From: Synechococcales cyanobacterium S06 | GTDB taxonomy: Bacteria; Cyanobacteriota; Cyanobacteriia; Cyanobacteriales; JAABRE01 | Length of the DNA: 54,613 nt | NCBI GenBank assembly: GCA_011391125.1 | Contig: JAABRE010000030.1 | Span: forward strand, 1 to 54,613 | Direction of reading: 5' to 3' | Translations under genes and position numbers: made by a program | Part shown: in pieces, positions 16,045-25,748 of the stretch | How positions within the stretch are numbered: the stretch's first letter is position 1 | Layout: each line of letters opens with the position of its first letter | The notes under the pieces: model-generated | Databases searched by the model: none | What the model saw: only the letters and a program-made list of their open reading frames with translations | Told to the model about the DNA's origin: nothing

Positions 16045-18306
16045 ATGAACGATGAATCCATGCTGGAGTTATTTCGCCAAGAAATTGAGGCTCAAATCCC
16101 GATCCTAACTCAAGGTTTACTGGTTTTGGAGGCTAACCCCCAAGCAAACGAAGCTTTAGAATCGCTGATGCGGGCTTCTCACTCAATTAAAGGTGCGGCT
16201 CGAATTGTTTCTCTCGATGGGGTGATTCACTTAGCACACCGAATGGAAGACTGTTTCATGGCCGCCCAGAAGCATCTAATTTCCCTCGGTCCGGCTCAAA
16301 TTGACATATTACTGCAATGTGTTGATTTATTTGAGGAATTAAGTCAAGTCAATGTCGTTGATTTCCATAGACATTTGGCAGACAAGTCTATGGACTGGGA
16401 ACAGTGTTGTCGTGAGATTGTGGCTTTGTTACCACCATCGGTTCATGAGGAGAGTTCTTCTTTGATTGTTACTGTTGACAAACATTCGGACTTGAGTCCC
16501 AGTGAAGAGCCCGAAAATTTGGCTTCCTTTTCCACTCCCACTGATACCGTTACGGTGCAACCTTCTGGCGATCGTGTGGTACGTCTCACCGCTGAGAATT
16601 TGAACCGAATTATGGGTTTGGCAGGGGAGTCATTGGTTGAGGCAAATTGGCTACAACCATTTGCCGATTCCTTGACCCCCCTTAAATCCGGCCAATCAGA
16701 ACTTTCTCGACTTTTGGAAACTCTTCACAGTGCTTTAGTTAATGTTCCCCTCGACTCAGACACCCAACAAGTGCTGAATACGGCTTTATCTCAAGCACAA
16801 GAATGTCAAGAAGTGCTCAACGATCGTTTGGGTCAACTAGAACTTTATGCCCGTCGCACCACCAACTTAAGCGATCGCCTTTACCGGGAAGTCATTGCTT
16901 CTCATATGCGTCCTTTTGCTGACGGAGTGCAAGGGTTTCCCCGTCTGGTGCGGGATTTAGCTCGACAATTGCATAAACAAATTAAGTTTAATCTGGTAGG
17001 GCAGTCAACTCCAGTTGATCGGGATATCCTCAAAAAATTAGAAGCACCCCTTACCCACATAATTCGTAATGCGGTCGATCATGGCATTGAACTTCCCGCC
17101 GAGCGAGAAGCCGTCGGCAAACCAAAGGAAGGAACACTGCGCCTAGAGGCCTTTCACCGCGGTGGAATGTTGGCGATTAGTGTTTCTGACGACGGCAGAG
17201 GGATTGATCTTGAACAGATGCGCCAACGCATTGCGGATCGCCATTTAGTTTCACCCGAAACCGCAGCCGGACTCACAGAAACGGAAATTATTGAATTTTT
17301 GTTTTTACCAGGATTTTCGACCACTAAACAGGTGACAGAAATTTCAGGACGGGGAGTGGGATTAGATGTGGTCAAAAGCATGGTGCAAGAAGTAGGGGGT
17401 ACAATTCGGGCTACCTCCTGCTTTGGTAAAGGTACGAGCTTTAATTTCCAACTTCCCCTCACCCTTTCAGTCGTCAGAACCCTATTTGTCGAAATTTCCC
17501 ATGAACCATTCGCTTTCCCCCTGGCTAGGGTGGATCAGATTGTCAAAGTAAATCAATCAGATATTTATGTCGTAGAAGGTCGCCAATATTTCAGCAAAGA
17601 TGGTGCGAATATCGGCTTAGTGGCCGCTTACCATGTTTTAGAATTACCAGAACCAGAGTCTTCCATGGATGTACTCTCTGTGATTGTGATTAGTGATCAA
17701 TCCAATGCCTACGGCCTAGTAGTAGATCAATTCTTGGGAGAACGGGATTTGGTAGTACGACCCCTTGATCCCCGATTGGGTAAAGTGCCGGATATTAGTG
17801 CCAGTTCTCTCATTGATGATGGATCACTGGTGTTAATTATCGATGTTTCTGACCTCGTGCGTTCCATTGACAGTATGCTCAAAAACGGCTCCCTAAGAGC
17901 AGTTGAAATTAACAAAGTGAAAAGAGAAGATATCCAACGCAAACGCCTCTTACTCGTAGATGATTCCATCACTGTAAGAGAAATGACCCGTAAATTATTG
18001 GAAAATAGAGGTTACGATGTGGATGTCGCCGTTAATGGCCAGGATGCTTGGACTGCCATTCAACGTAATTCTTATGACCTTCTCATCAGCGATATTGATA
18101 TGCCCCGCATGAATGGCATTGAACTGGTCAAACAGCTCAAAAACCATCCCCAATTTAACTCACTTCCTGTCATAATAGTCTCTTACCGAGATCACCAAGA
18201 AGACCGACTTCAGGGCATGGAAGCTGGTGCAGATTATTACATCACTAAAAATAGCTTTCATGATGATACATTAATAAATGCGATCGTCAATTTAATTGGC
18301 CACTGA
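16045..18306 (+). CDS. cheA: Hybrid CheA histidine kinase with C-terminal receiver (WspE-like)
   Basis: 753 residues, domains in order: Hpt with phospho-acceptor His46 ([10 protein letters not shown]); dimerisation and HATPase ([35 protein letters not shown]) at about 185-470; CheW-like regulatory domain (about 475-610); receiver (about 632-753) with LLVDDSIT, acceptor Asp in [11 protein letters not shown] near residue 684 and the conserved Lys in ITKNSF. All catalytic boxes are intact. It is the central kinase, phosphorylating itself, its own receiver and CheB. CheA fused to a receiver is the WspE architecture, in which the usual output regulator is a separate GGDEF protein; none is encoded in the cluster. 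Confidence 0.95.
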   Translation: MNDESMLELFRQEIEAQIPILTQGLLVLEANPQANEALESLMRASHSIKGAARIVSLDGVIHLAHRMEDCFMAAQKHLISLGPAQIDILLQCVDLFEELSQVNVVDFHRHLADKSMDWEQCCREIVALLPPSVHEESSSLIVTVDKHSDLSPSEEPENLASFSTPTDTVTVQPSGDRVVRLTAENLNRIMGLAGESLVEANWLQPFADSLTPLKSGQSELSRLLETLHSALVNVPLDSDTQQVLNTALSQAQECQEVLNDRLGQLELYARRTTNLSDRLYREVIASHMRPFADGVQGFPRLVRDLARQLHKQIKFNLVGQSTPVDRDILKKLEAPLTHIIRNAVDHGIELPAEREAVGKPKEGTLRLEAFHRGGMLAISVSDDGRGIDLEQMRQRIADRHLVSPETAAGLTETEIIEFLFLPGFSTTKQVTEISGRGVGLDVVKSMVQEVGGTIRATSCFGKGTSFNFQLPLTLSVVRTLFVEISHEPFAFPLARVDQIVKVNQSDIYVVEGRQYFSKDGANIGLVAAYHVLELPEPESSMDVLSVIVISDQSNAYGLVVDQFLGERDLVVRPLDPRLGKVPDISASSLIDDGSLVLIIDVSDLVRSIDSMLKNGSLRAVEINKVKREDIQRKRLLLVDDSITVREMTRKLLENRGYDVDVAVNGQDAWTAIQRNSYDLLISDIDMPRMNGIELVKQLKNHPQFNSLPVIIVSYRDHQEDRLQGMEAGADYYITKNSFHDDTLINAIVNLIGH

Positions 18307-18364
18307 TAGTAGCCCTTTGTTTCGAGTGCCTGAAATACCCATAAACCTAGAGAAATTTGATCAA

Positions 18365-19402
18365 ATGAAAATTGCGATCGTCAACGACATGGCCATAGCG
18401 ATAGAAGCACTTAAGCGAGTGCTTTTAACCGTTTCAGATTACGAAGTGGTCTGGGTGGCCCACGATGGCTCAGAAGCCGTAGCCCGTTGTGCCAGAAATA
18501 CTCCTGATTTAATTTTGATGGATTTATTAATGCCGGTTATGGACGGTGTGGAAGCCACTCGCGAGATCATGAAACATTCTCCCTGTAACATTCTTATCGT
18601 CACCACCAGTGTTGACAAAAATGCCGGCAAGGTGTTTGAAGCCATGGGCTATGGCGCTCGTGATGCGGTCAATACCCCGGTATTCGGAAGCGAAGGAAGT
18701 CCAGAATCCGCTCAACAGCTACTGCACAAAATCGCCACCCTTCGTAAACTGATGGGCAATTCCTCTCCAACCTCAATTTCTCTCCCCCAGCCGACAAGGC
18801 CCACTTCTCTCGCCATTTCCTCCCCTCCGCGTCTTCCCCTTGTGGCCATCGGCTCTTCCACCGGAGGTCCAAAAACCCTCGCTACCATTTTGTCCCGTCT
18901 TCCTGCCAATTTTTCCGCTTCCCTAGTCATTGTTCAACACGTTGATCAGCAATTTTCGGCAGGTTTGGTCGGGTGGCTCAATCAACAAACCCCTTTGACT
19001 GTTAAATTAGCTCAGGTTGGCGATCGCTTCTCTAAGGGAACGGTGTTAGTTGCTGGTACAAATAATCATTTATGTCTCGGTTCCGATTTGAGCCTGTCTT
19101 ACACTAAAGAGCCAACGGACTATCCCTATCGTCCTTCCGTGGATGTATTTTTCAAAAGTCTCGCTAAATACTGGAATCACAAGGAAACGGCTATTTTGCT
19201 AACGGGAATGGGACAAGATGGTGCAGAAGGGCTAAAAATTTTGCGATCGCACGGATGGCACACCATTGCTCAAGATGAAAAAAGTTGCATCGTTTATGGT
19301 ATGCCCAAAGCAGCCGTTCAGATCAATGCAGCAGTGGAAGTTCTGTCCCCAGAGGCGATCGCCGACCGATTAATTCAGCGAATTGCCAGATCGCCATTCT
19401 GA
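18365..19402 (+). CDS. cheB: CheB-type methylesterase/response regulator (WspF-like)
   Basis: 345 residues from ATG 18365 ([20 protein letters not shown]), 58 bp after cheA. A TTG at 18296 would extend the frame into cheA, but the receiver clearly starts at 18365. The receiver has phospho-acceptor Asp near 53 ([13 protein letters not shown]). The esterase domain has the catalytic triad: Ser in GSSTGGP, His in VQHVDQQF and Asp in [10 protein letters not shown]. It removes receptor methyl groups when phosphorylated by CheA and closes the adaptation loop with CheR. VNDM at the start and the overall architecture match WspF. It is the last gene of the cluster. Confidence 0.93.
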   Translation: MKIAIVNDMAIAIEALKRVLLTVSDYEVVWVAHDGSEAVARCARNTPDLILMDLLMPVMDGVEATREIMKHSPCNILIVTTSVDKNAGKVFEAMGYGARDAVNTPVFGSEGSPESAQQLLHKIATLRKLMGNSSPTSISLPQPTRPTSLAISSPPRLPLVAIGSSTGGPKTLATILSRLPANFSASLVIVQHVDQQFSAGLVGWLNQQTPLTVKLAQVGDRFSKGTVLVAGTNNHLCLGSDLSLSYTKEPTDYPYRPSVDVFFKSLAKYWNHKETAILLTGMGQDGAEGLKILRSHGWHTIAQDEKSCIVYGMPKAAVQINAAVEVLSPEAIADRLIQRIARSPF

Positions 19403-19419
19403 ATGATTTGTAAACGATT

Positions 19420-19535
19420 TAATAGATCAATGAGCGAAAGTCTCTAAAAACCAAAAACAAATCCAAGCCTGTTTTTCTCAATTTCTAACACTATTCACGA
19501 ATTCCCGCGACTTGGTGCAAGAAGTCTAATGGACT
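19420..19535 (+). mobile_element. MITE family B, degenerate copy
   Basis: It matches the reverse complement of 31202-31321 along its length, with GCGAAAGTCTCTAAAAACC, TCAATTTCTAACACTATTC and GCAAGAAGTCTA in the same order. No reading frame. The better copy has terminal repeats of the TAGACCTCTTGC type; here the left end is eroded. Confidence 0.65.
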
Positions 19536-19881
19536 TTAACCAAAATAAACTCGCTGAAACCATGGCTTTTTTACTTTCAATTTTTAGGAAAATAACTTAG
19601 CAAAATTACTAAAATTAGGTTTAATTATTAACTATAACGGACAAAATGCCTTAGAAAAAAGGCAAGCTTTTAGCGAATTAAACTTAAAACAAACTCAGGA
19701 ATTTATCCAGACTCTTTAGGAATAAAATTGTAATTTTTTTGTTGAAAAACCCTCCTCAGATTTAAGTTTAAAATTCTTAACAGAATTATAATAAAAATCA
19801 GCCTATATTAATAACAGTAACACAGCCGAAAACGTCTGTATATTCTTTGTGCCTTCGCGTCGAGTGCGTGAAATAAAAACT
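19536..19881. other. Non-coding gap with a possible gene remnant upstream of the GH13 gene
   Basis: No intact gene. Around 19610-19722 a short frame reads LKLGLIINYNGQNALEKRQA and ends at TAG. It looks like the tail of a lost protein (possibly of the GxxExxY type, a weak guess). Nearer the glycosidase, GTGCCTTCGCGTCGAGTGCG (about 19849-19868) resembles a decayed form of the TTTGCGTC-rich repeat at 25.3 kb. Confidence 0.4.
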
Positions 19882-21327
19882 ATGGAACTAAACACACCAA
19901 ACTGGGTAAAAAACGCTGTTTTCTATCAAATATTCCCGGATAGATTCGCCAAAAATACCATTTCACAACCCACATTATGGCAATCAAATAACTTAGAAAA
20001 ATGGGAAACTCCTCCCACTTATAACGGATATAAAGGAGGCAATTTGTGGGGAATAATTGAAAAATTAGATTACCTACAAGACTTAGGAATTAATGCCATT
20101 TATTTTACCCCCATATTCCAGTCAGCTTGTAATCACCGTTATCACACCCATGATTATTATCAAATTGACCCCTTATTGGGAGGAAATGACGCTTTTGAAT
20201 CATTATTAAAAGAATCCCATCAAAGGAATATAAAAGTAGTATTAGACGGGGTTTTTAACCATGCAAGTCGGGGATTTTTCTTCTTTAATGATATTCTCGA
20301 AAATGGCTCTAATTCTCCTTGGTTAGACTGGTTTAAAATTGAAGGTTGGCCTCTCTCTCCTTATGACGGAGATAAACCCGCCAATTATGCAAGTTGGGTA
20401 GGTTATCGCGCCTTACCACAATTTAACCATGATAATCCCCAAGTTCGCGAATACCTTATGCAAATTGGCGAATATTGGGTTAAAAAAGGCATAGATGGTT
20501 GGCGGTTAGATGTTCCTTTTGAGATTAAAACACCCAATTTTTGGCAAGAATTTAGAACCAGAATTAAGGCTATTAATTCCGAAGCTTATATCGTCGGAGA
20601 AGTGTGGAATGACTCCCGTCAATGGTTAGATGGTACTCAATTTGATGGGGTAATGAATTATCTTTTTACCGGTCCGACTATTGCTTTTACTGCGGGCGAT
20701 CGAGTTAAAATGGAGTATGTAGAAAAACCAGATTATTTCCCTTATCCAGCTATTTCAGCTTCAGAATACGCCCAAAAAATGGAGCAATTACTATCATTAT
20801 ATCCTTGGGAAATACAACTTACCCAATTAAATTTACTAGATAGTCATGACACAGCTAGATTAATCACCGTAGTCGGAGGCGATCGCCCTAGCGTGGAATT
20901 ATCCACCATTTTATTAATGACCTTCCCCGGTGCTCCTAGTATTTATTATGGGGATGAAGTGGGTTTAGAAGGAGGATTTGATCCCGATTGTAGAAGGGGA
21001 TTTCCTAATCGTAAATATTGGGATATTGACGTATTAAATTATCACAAATACCTAATCAAATTGCGTCAAAAATATCCCGCCTTAAGGACTGGTGACTATA
21101 AAATCTTATACGCAGAAGGTAGCATTTATGTATTTGCAAGAACCTTAGAACAAGAGGAGATAATTGTGGCAATAAACACAGATATTCACACAAAATTTGC
21201 GCAATTTTCCGTCGCTAAAATTAACAGTAAACCAGCTAAAATTATCTATGGAAAAGCAGAAATTTCTTGGCAAAATAACGACCTAAAAATAGAATTACAT
21301 CCCCGTAGTGGTTGCATAATTGTGTAA
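19882..21327 (+). CDS. GH13 alpha-glucan hydrolase (neopullulanase / alpha-amylase-like)
   Basis: 481 residues from ATG 19882 (MELNTPNWVKNAVFYQIFPD); an upstream GTG at 19849 lies in repeat-like sequence and is less likely. The (beta/alpha)8 signature regions are all present: DGVFNHAS, nucleophile Asp in GWRLDVPFE near 210, acid/base Glu in VGEVWND near 240 and transition-state Asp in LDSHDTAR near 323. The QIFPDRF start and short length fit the neopullulanase/cyclomaltodextrinase branch, but without the N-terminal starch-binding domain. No signal peptide, so it is probably cytosolic glycogen or maltodextrin turnover. It stands alone, with a hairpin repeat right after its stop. Confidence 0.88.
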   Translation: MELNTPNWVKNAVFYQIFPDRFAKNTISQPTLWQSNNLEKWETPPTYNGYKGGNLWGIIEKLDYLQDLGINAIYFTPIFQSACNHRYHTHDYYQIDPLLGGNDAFESLLKESHQRNIKVVLDGVFNHASRGFFFFNDILENGSNSPWLDWFKIEGWPLSPYDGDKPANYASWVGYRALPQFNHDNPQVREYLMQIGEYWVKKGIDGWRLDVPFEIKTPNFWQEFRTRIKAINSEAYIVGEVWNDSRQWLDGTQFDGVMNYLFTGPTIAFTAGDRVKMEYVEKPDYFPYPAISASEYAQKMEQLLSLYPWEIQLTQLNLLDSHDTARLITVVGGDRPSVELSTILLMTFPGAPSIYYGDEVGLEGGFDPDCRRGFPNRKYWDIDVLNYHKYLIKLRQKYPALRTGDYKILYAEGSIYVFARTLEQEEIIVAINTDIHTKFAQFSVAKINSKPAKIIYGKAEISWQNNDLKIELHPRSGCIIV

Positions 21328-21334
21328 ATTAACT

Positions 21335-21405
21335 GTAGGGTGGGTTAGCAGCGAGATTAATATTGAGAAAAAACTAATAACTTTTGAATCGCAGCGTAAC
21401 CCACC
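21335..21405. repeat. GTAGGGTGGGTTA hairpin repeat, copy 1 (probable terminator)
   Basis: The sequence starts GTAGGGTGGGTTAG and ends GTAACCCACC 71 bp later; GGTGGGTTA pairs with TAACCCACC. A second copy of the same span follows the GH116 gene at 42335-42405. Placed 8 bp after the glycosidase stop, it could terminate transcription. Confidence 0.7.
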
Positions 21406-21467
21406 ATTTTAAAAATGCAATTTAATTATAAATTTTACACGAAAAAAGTCGGAAACTACTTAAAATT

Positions 21468-22385
21468 ATGCCAAATTTAAGCCTTAAATCTAATCACAAA
21501 TCCATCAAAGAATATTACCGTAAATTACAGCAACTTGACAACCTTGGGATTGGTAATGAAGGAGCAGTCCAACAAGCATTTGAAGACGTGTTAAAAACCT
21601 GTTGTAATCAATTAAATTTGACCTATGCAGCGCAGCAAACTTTCAAGATTAATCAGCAAACAATTCGCCCCGAAGGTGTTATATTCCGTCAGGATAGTTT
21701 AAAACATGGTTATTGGGAAGCGAAGGATAATAAAGACGATTTAGAAAAGGAAGTTAGCCAAAAATTTAAAGCCGGATATCCGAAAAATAACCTCTTATTT
21801 TGGCAACCAAAACGGATTATTTTAGATCAGAATAATCAGCTAGTTTTCGATGAAAAAATTGATAATTCTGAACATTTAATTAGTGCAATTCAGTTATTCT
21901 TTGAATATAGTCAACCCGAAATAAAAGCTTGGGAGCAAGCATCAATTACTTTTAGTCAGAAAGTTCAAGACTTAGGAAAAGGGTTACTGGAGTTAATGGT
22001 GTTGCATGACTCTAAGATGAAATTGTAGGGGCGCGGATACCCACAATTCTTATCCCTGCTTGATTTTCAAGAAATTCTCTTAAATTGGCGAGTTGAAAAA
22101 ATGAAATTAAGTAAAGATAAAACCGAAATCAAATATAACGACTTTCTCACCTTAAAAGGAATACCAAAAGAGGTTTTTAACTATAAATTAGGTCATAAAT
22201 TCGCCTTAGAATGGGTAATCGATCAGTATCAAATTAAAACAGATAAAAGAAGTGGAATAATTAACAATCCGAATAAATTAGAAGACGAAGAATATATTGT
22301 TAAATTAATAGGAAAAATTATTACTGTCAGTTTAGAAACTGTGAAAATTGTTAATAATTTACCCGACTTAGGATTACCAACATAG
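21468..22385 (+). pseudogene. Gutted copy of the restriction-modification gene at 25749-28868
   Basis: 21468-21997 encodes the N-terminal ~177 residues of the R-M enzyme (including the nuclease-like RPEGVIF ... GYWEAKDNKDDL), and about 22066-22385 encodes its C-terminal ~105 residues (NWRVEKMKLSKDK ...). The roughly 750 residues between them, with the methyltransferase motifs, are gone. At the junction (21998-22031) sits the end of a MITE-like repeat (GTTGCATGACTCTAAGATG) related to the element at 28930-29063, bringing the stop. The copy lies in inverse orientation to the intact gene; the two and their flanks form a large inverted repeat around the ycf46 operon. Confidence 0.9.
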
Positions 22386-22648
22386 ATCAGAAATCCGATT
22401 TTCAAGCACATAACAAATATCACCACCTAAAAAACTGGTAAAAATCGAATTTCTCACTGGGATTACTTGACCCAGTAATCTCGACCGGAAACGGCTTAAA
22501 TGAAATTTAACACCTAAAACCAGTTATCAAGACATTAATCGCGAAATAAACCATGTTTAATGACACATTTATATAGCCATACCAACGCAAGTCACTGAAA
22601 TTTGCGTCTTCCTTTGCGCCTTAGCGTCTTTGCGTGAGACAAACTCCA
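22386..22648. repeat. Left arm of the inverted repeat flanking the ycf46 operon (non-coding part)
   Basis: The sequence matches the reverse complement of about 25530-25748. Shared blocks include CCGGAAACGG, AAATTTAACACCTAAAACC, TGACACATTTATATAGCC and the TTTGCGCCTTAGCGTCTTTG block. A GAAATCCGATTTT hairpin-type repeat opens the arm. The stretch 22649-22738 beyond it shows no gene. Confidence 0.85.
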
Positions 22649-22738
22649 GAGCACAAGGCCAACGGATCTACCCCACAAAAATGGGTCAACCTAGATAGGT
22701 TAACCCTGTAATTTTGGACACAAAAGCGCATAAATTAT

Positions 22739-23092
22739 TTACTTTTGCAACACCAATTGAACATTAGCATTTTGGAGGCCACGGAGTTTCACATCAGCCA
22801 AGGTTTTGTTAACAGCGTACTTCTGGTTAATAGAATTGATCAACTCGGTTTGATTGTGCTTTTTAGCAATACCCCAAAGATCGGCGATCAAATCAAAAGA
22901 ACCATCAGCATTAGCAGACCAACCTAAATCATAATCACCGGAGAGCACAGCAACGATGTCAGCGCGAACAGATTGACCATTGTAACCACGGACATCAGCA
23001 TCGGTTTTCACAGTCAGACCGATATCAGAAAGAGAAGTTTTGAGAATAGCGGAGTCAGTGATTTTAGTGCGTAAAGTGCTGAAATGAGACAT
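22739..23092 (-). CDS. ycf35: Ycf35-like (DUF1257) protein
   Basis: 117 residues starting MSHFSTLRTKITDSAILKTS, the typical opening of the DUF1257/Ycf35 family found in cyanobacteria and red-algal plastids. Features include VRGYNGQSVRADIV, GDYDLGWSANADGSFDLIAD and a C-terminal VQLVLQK strand. It is small, soluble and of unknown function. It lies 104 bp downstream of the ycf46-type ATPase on the same strand. I recall a similar stress-responsive trio in Synechocystis (slr0373-slr0374-slr0376), so the clustering is probably meaningful. Its 3' side runs into the inverted repeat arm. Confidence 0.82.
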   Translation of the reverse strand: MSHFSTLRTKITDSAILKTSLSDIGLTVKTDADVRGYNGQSVRADIVAVLSGDYDLGWSANADGSFDLIADLWGIAKKHNQTELINSINQKYAVNKTLADVKLRGLQNANVQLVLQK

Positions 23093-23196
23093 TTTGGAAA
23101 CCTCCAGTTATAGAGTAAAGTAAACAACAACAATTAACTTTTTTTTATCAAACTGCCAGCTTTTGACTGGCCTTTCCACGGTGAGTAGAAAGCCTG

Positions 23197-24711
23197 TTAA
23201 AACTCCAGTCGCTGATATTCAGCAACGGAGGCTGAAGCAGGTCGTGCCCTTTGTCTAGCCCAATCTCTGAGGGCCGTTACCTGTTCAGTCATAGTCCGAG
23301 ACAGAGGTAGGGTAGATTTAACTGCAGCAATAATATCCAACTGCGTAAACTCCCGATCTTGAGCAAAAGCCTCATACATTGCGGCGATTACGCCCTGCTC
23401 AATCTCTGCACCGGAAAACCCATCTGCCACTTTGGCAAGTTGTTCGATGTCGAAGCGTTCTAAATCGTCACGACGTTTGCCAAGGTGAATTTTGAAGATA
23501 TCCGCCCTTTCTTGTAAGGAGGGCAGATCAACAAAGAAAATCTCATCAAAACGGCCTTTTCTTAGGAATTCACCGGGTAATCGATCAACTCGGTTGGCCG
23601 TTGCCATCACAAACACGGGTGATGTTTTTTCCTGCATCCAGGTTAAAAATGAACCAAAGATGCGACTTGATGTTCCACCATCAGAATCTCCCGAACCTGC
23701 TCCTCCGGCGAATGCCTTATCTAATTCGTCAATAAACAGGATTGCTGGGGAAATTGATTCTGCGGTTTTAATGGCGTTGCGTAAATTTGCTTCCGATCGC
23801 CCGACCATGGAACCATCATAGACCCTACCCATATCCAAACGTAGCAGGGGTAAACCCCATAAACGGGATGTAGTTTTGGCGATCAGGGATTTTCCGCAAC
23901 CCGGGACTCCTAAAATGAGCATCCCTTTCGGTTGGGGTAAGCCATATTCGCGAGCCCTTTCAGTGAAAGCATCTGAACGTTGTTTGAGCCACCTTTTTAG
24001 TTCCTCTAAACCGCCAACACCGTCAATGGTTTCATCCTCTTCAATGTAGTCTAAAATTCCATTACGACGAATTAGTTGCTTTTTCTCAGACAAAACTATG
24101 TCAACCTCGGACTCCGTTAAACGTCCAACTTTAACCTGTGCTTTACGATAGACTTTCTCGGCTTCATCTCTAGTTAAACCCAAGGCTGCTTTGAGCAGTT
24201 TTTCCCTTGTTTCCGCCGTGAGACGACGAGTTTTGCCTCCTTTGTTCAGACTGTCACTGAGAACTTGGTCAAGTTCCCCTAAATTTGGCAAGTCAAAATC
24301 CAGAACTACCACTTCCTTCTCTAATTCAATCGGTACTTGCTGCACCGGAGACATGAGAATAATGATTTTTTCTGTATTTTTAAAGCTGGCGATCGCATCC
24401 CGTAACCAACGAGTAGTTCCGGGAGCATCGATAAAGGGGTGCAAGTCTTTAAACACATATAAACCGGCTTCTTTTTGGCGAACTACCCATTCAATGGCGG
24501 CCTCTGGAGATACCGTATTATGTTGGGTGGTTTGTTTCGATTGACCATACTCAACCATGCCACGAGTTACCGTCCAAATGTACATCCGGCGATGTTCTGC
24601 TGTCTGTTGAGCTACTTTATAAATAGCCTCTTCGGCTCTTTCTTCCTCGTGGGTGACAAGGTAGATAAGGGGATATTCGGCTTTTATTAATACGTTTAGC
24701 TCTTCTTTCAT
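23197..24711 (-). CDS. ycf46: Ycf46-type AAA+ ATPase
   Basis: 504 residues. The N-terminal ~200 are the Ycf46-specific region (LIYLVTHEEERAEEAIYKVA). The AAA module follows: Walker A GVPGCGKSLIAKT, Walker B AILFIDELDKAF, sensor 1 VFVMATANRVD, arginine-finger region LRKGRFDEIFFVDLP and sensor 2 GFSGAEIEQGV. All ATPase residues look intact. The family is conserved in cyanobacteria and algal plastids; a role in photosynthesis or inorganic carbon regulation has been proposed, but the substrate is not settled. It is the middle gene of a three-gene cluster, 58 bp after the RHH-type gene. Confidence 0.92.
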   Translation of the reverse strand: MKEELNVLIKAEYPLIYLVTHEEERAEEAIYKVAQQTAEHRRMYIWTVTRGMVEYGQSKQTTQHNTVSPEAAIEWVVRQKEAGLYVFKDLHPFIDAPGTTRWLRDAIASFKNTEKIIILMSPVQQVPIELEKEVVVLDFDLPNLGELDQVLSDSLNKGGKTRRLTAETREKLLKAALGLTRDEAEKVYRKAQVKVGRLTESEVDIVLSEKKQLIRRNGILDYIEEDETIDGVGGLEELKRWLKQRSDAFTERAREYGLPQPKGMLILGVPGCGKSLIAKTTSRLWGLPLLRLDMGRVYDGSMVGRSEANLRNAIKTAESISPAILFIDELDKAFAGGAGSGDSDGGTSSRIFGSFLTWMQEKTSPVFVMATANRVDRLPGEFLRKGRFDEIFFVDLPSLQERADIFKIHLGKRRDDLERFDIEQLAKVADGFSGAEIEQGVIAAMYEAFAQDREFTQLDIIAAVKSTLPLSRTMTEQVTALRDWARQRARPASASVAEYQRLEF

Positions 24712-24769
24712 AACATCAACCCTATCTAAATTACGGTTTGATTACTCAGGCTGGTGCTTGAGTCTGACT

Positions 24770-25096
24770 TTATCTACAAACTACTAACTGTTCTACCTCG
24801 GTCGGTATTTGAACGGGAAACTCATCGGTAATGATGCTGGGTTGGTTCTTTAAGGGAACTAACTGCCCATCTTTGATTACCATGGCTGCTTCACATTCTG
24901 GACAAATATGAACTTGGTAGGTTTTGCCATAATCGGAAGCTTCGGTCTCTTCTATGACCTCTGGGTGTCTTAGATAAAAGGCGATCGCCCGTTCGACTAT
25001 TGCTGACATGGTTTCGGTTTCAACAGCTGCTTGAATTTTGAGCTGTTTATGGAGATTTTGAGGAATATATAGTGTGACTTTTTGCTTTTCCTGCAT
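24770..25096 (-). CDS. Ribbon-helix-helix-like small protein, first gene of the ycf46 cluster
   Basis: 108 residues. The N terminus KVTLYIPQNLHKQLKIQAAV followed by METMSAIVERAIAFYLRHPE-like sequence (here TETMSAIVERAIAFYL) fits a ribbon-helix-helix DNA-binding fold. The rest includes a single ICPEC pair and a Pro/Gln-rich tail. I recall that slr0373 heads the equivalent Synechocystis operon. It may autoregulate the cluster (inference). The gene is preceded by an AT-rich stretch and then an 88-bp tandem repeat array. Confidence 0.7.
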   Translation of the reverse strand: MQEKQKVTLYIPQNLHKQLKIQAAVETETMSAIVERAIAFYLRHPEVIEETEASDYGKTYQVHICPECEAAMVIKDGQLVPLKNQPSIITDEFPVQIPTEVEQLVVCR

Positions 25097-25229
25097 ATCA
25101 CTACTGATTAATGTTTACCCTTTGGGTATGTGATTTACACGATAGCTAATTTTTTTTTTGCTGTCAAGAGGTTAAACCACTTTAACGCTAATATTGTAAC
25201 ATTTCGTTACAACTGGGTCCCAAAGTCCC

Positions 25230-25581
25230 TTGGCCTCGTAATCGGAGGTTTCATCCTCACGCAAAGACGCTAAGGCGCAAAGGAAGACGCAAATTTCATT
25301 GACTTGCGTTGGTTCGGTTGGCCTCGTAATCGGAGGTTTTCGTCTCACGCAAAGACGCTAAGGCGCAAAGGAAGACGCAAATTTCATTGACTTGCGTTGG
25401 TTCGGTTGGCCTCGTAATCGGAGGTTTTCGTCTCACGCAAAGACGCTAAGGCGCAAAGGAAGACGCAAATTTCATTGACTTGCGTTGGTTCGGTTGGCCT
25501 CGTAATCGGAGGTTTTCGTCTCACGCAAAGACGCTAAGGCGCAAAGGAAGACGCAAAGTTCAGTGACTTGCGTTGGTATGG
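25230..25581. repeat. Four tandem copies of an 88-bp repeat
   Basis: TTGGCCTCGTAATCGGAGG starts at 25230, 25318, 25406 and 25494, an exact 88-bp period. Each unit contains CGCAAAGACGCTAAGGCGCA and ACTTGCGTTGG. The last unit runs into the inverted-repeat arm (GGTATGGCTATATAAATG). A single copy of the core is present in the left arm (about 22600-22640), so the amplification is specific to the right side. The 133 bp between 25097 and 25229 would hold the promoter of the RHH-ycf46 cluster. Confidence 0.95.
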
Positions 25582-25748
25582 CTATATAAATGTGTCATTA
25601 AACTGGGTTTATTTCGCTATTAATGCCTTGATAACTGGTTTTAGGTGTTAAATTTCATTTAAACCGTTTCCGGTCGGGATTACTGGATCAAGTAACTCCA
25701 GTTAGAAATCCGATTTTTACCAGTTTTTTAGGTGGTGATATTTTTTGG
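25530..25748. repeat. Right arm of the inverted repeat flanking the ycf46 operon (non-coding part)
   Basis: Inverse counterpart of 22386-22648 with only scattered differences. It joins directly to the 3' end of the intact R-M gene, whose last codons (NIDQKSAF) are encoded by one arm of a GAAATCCGATTTTT hairpin (25704-25764). Confidence 0.85.

Noticed and set aside
18296-18365. TTG start for cheB overlapping cheA
   Set aside because: The receiver domain starts at ATG 18365 and the extra residues show no conservation that I recognise.
25230-25581. 88-bp array as a CRISPR array
   Set aside because: The whole 88-bp unit repeats, so there are no variable spacers.
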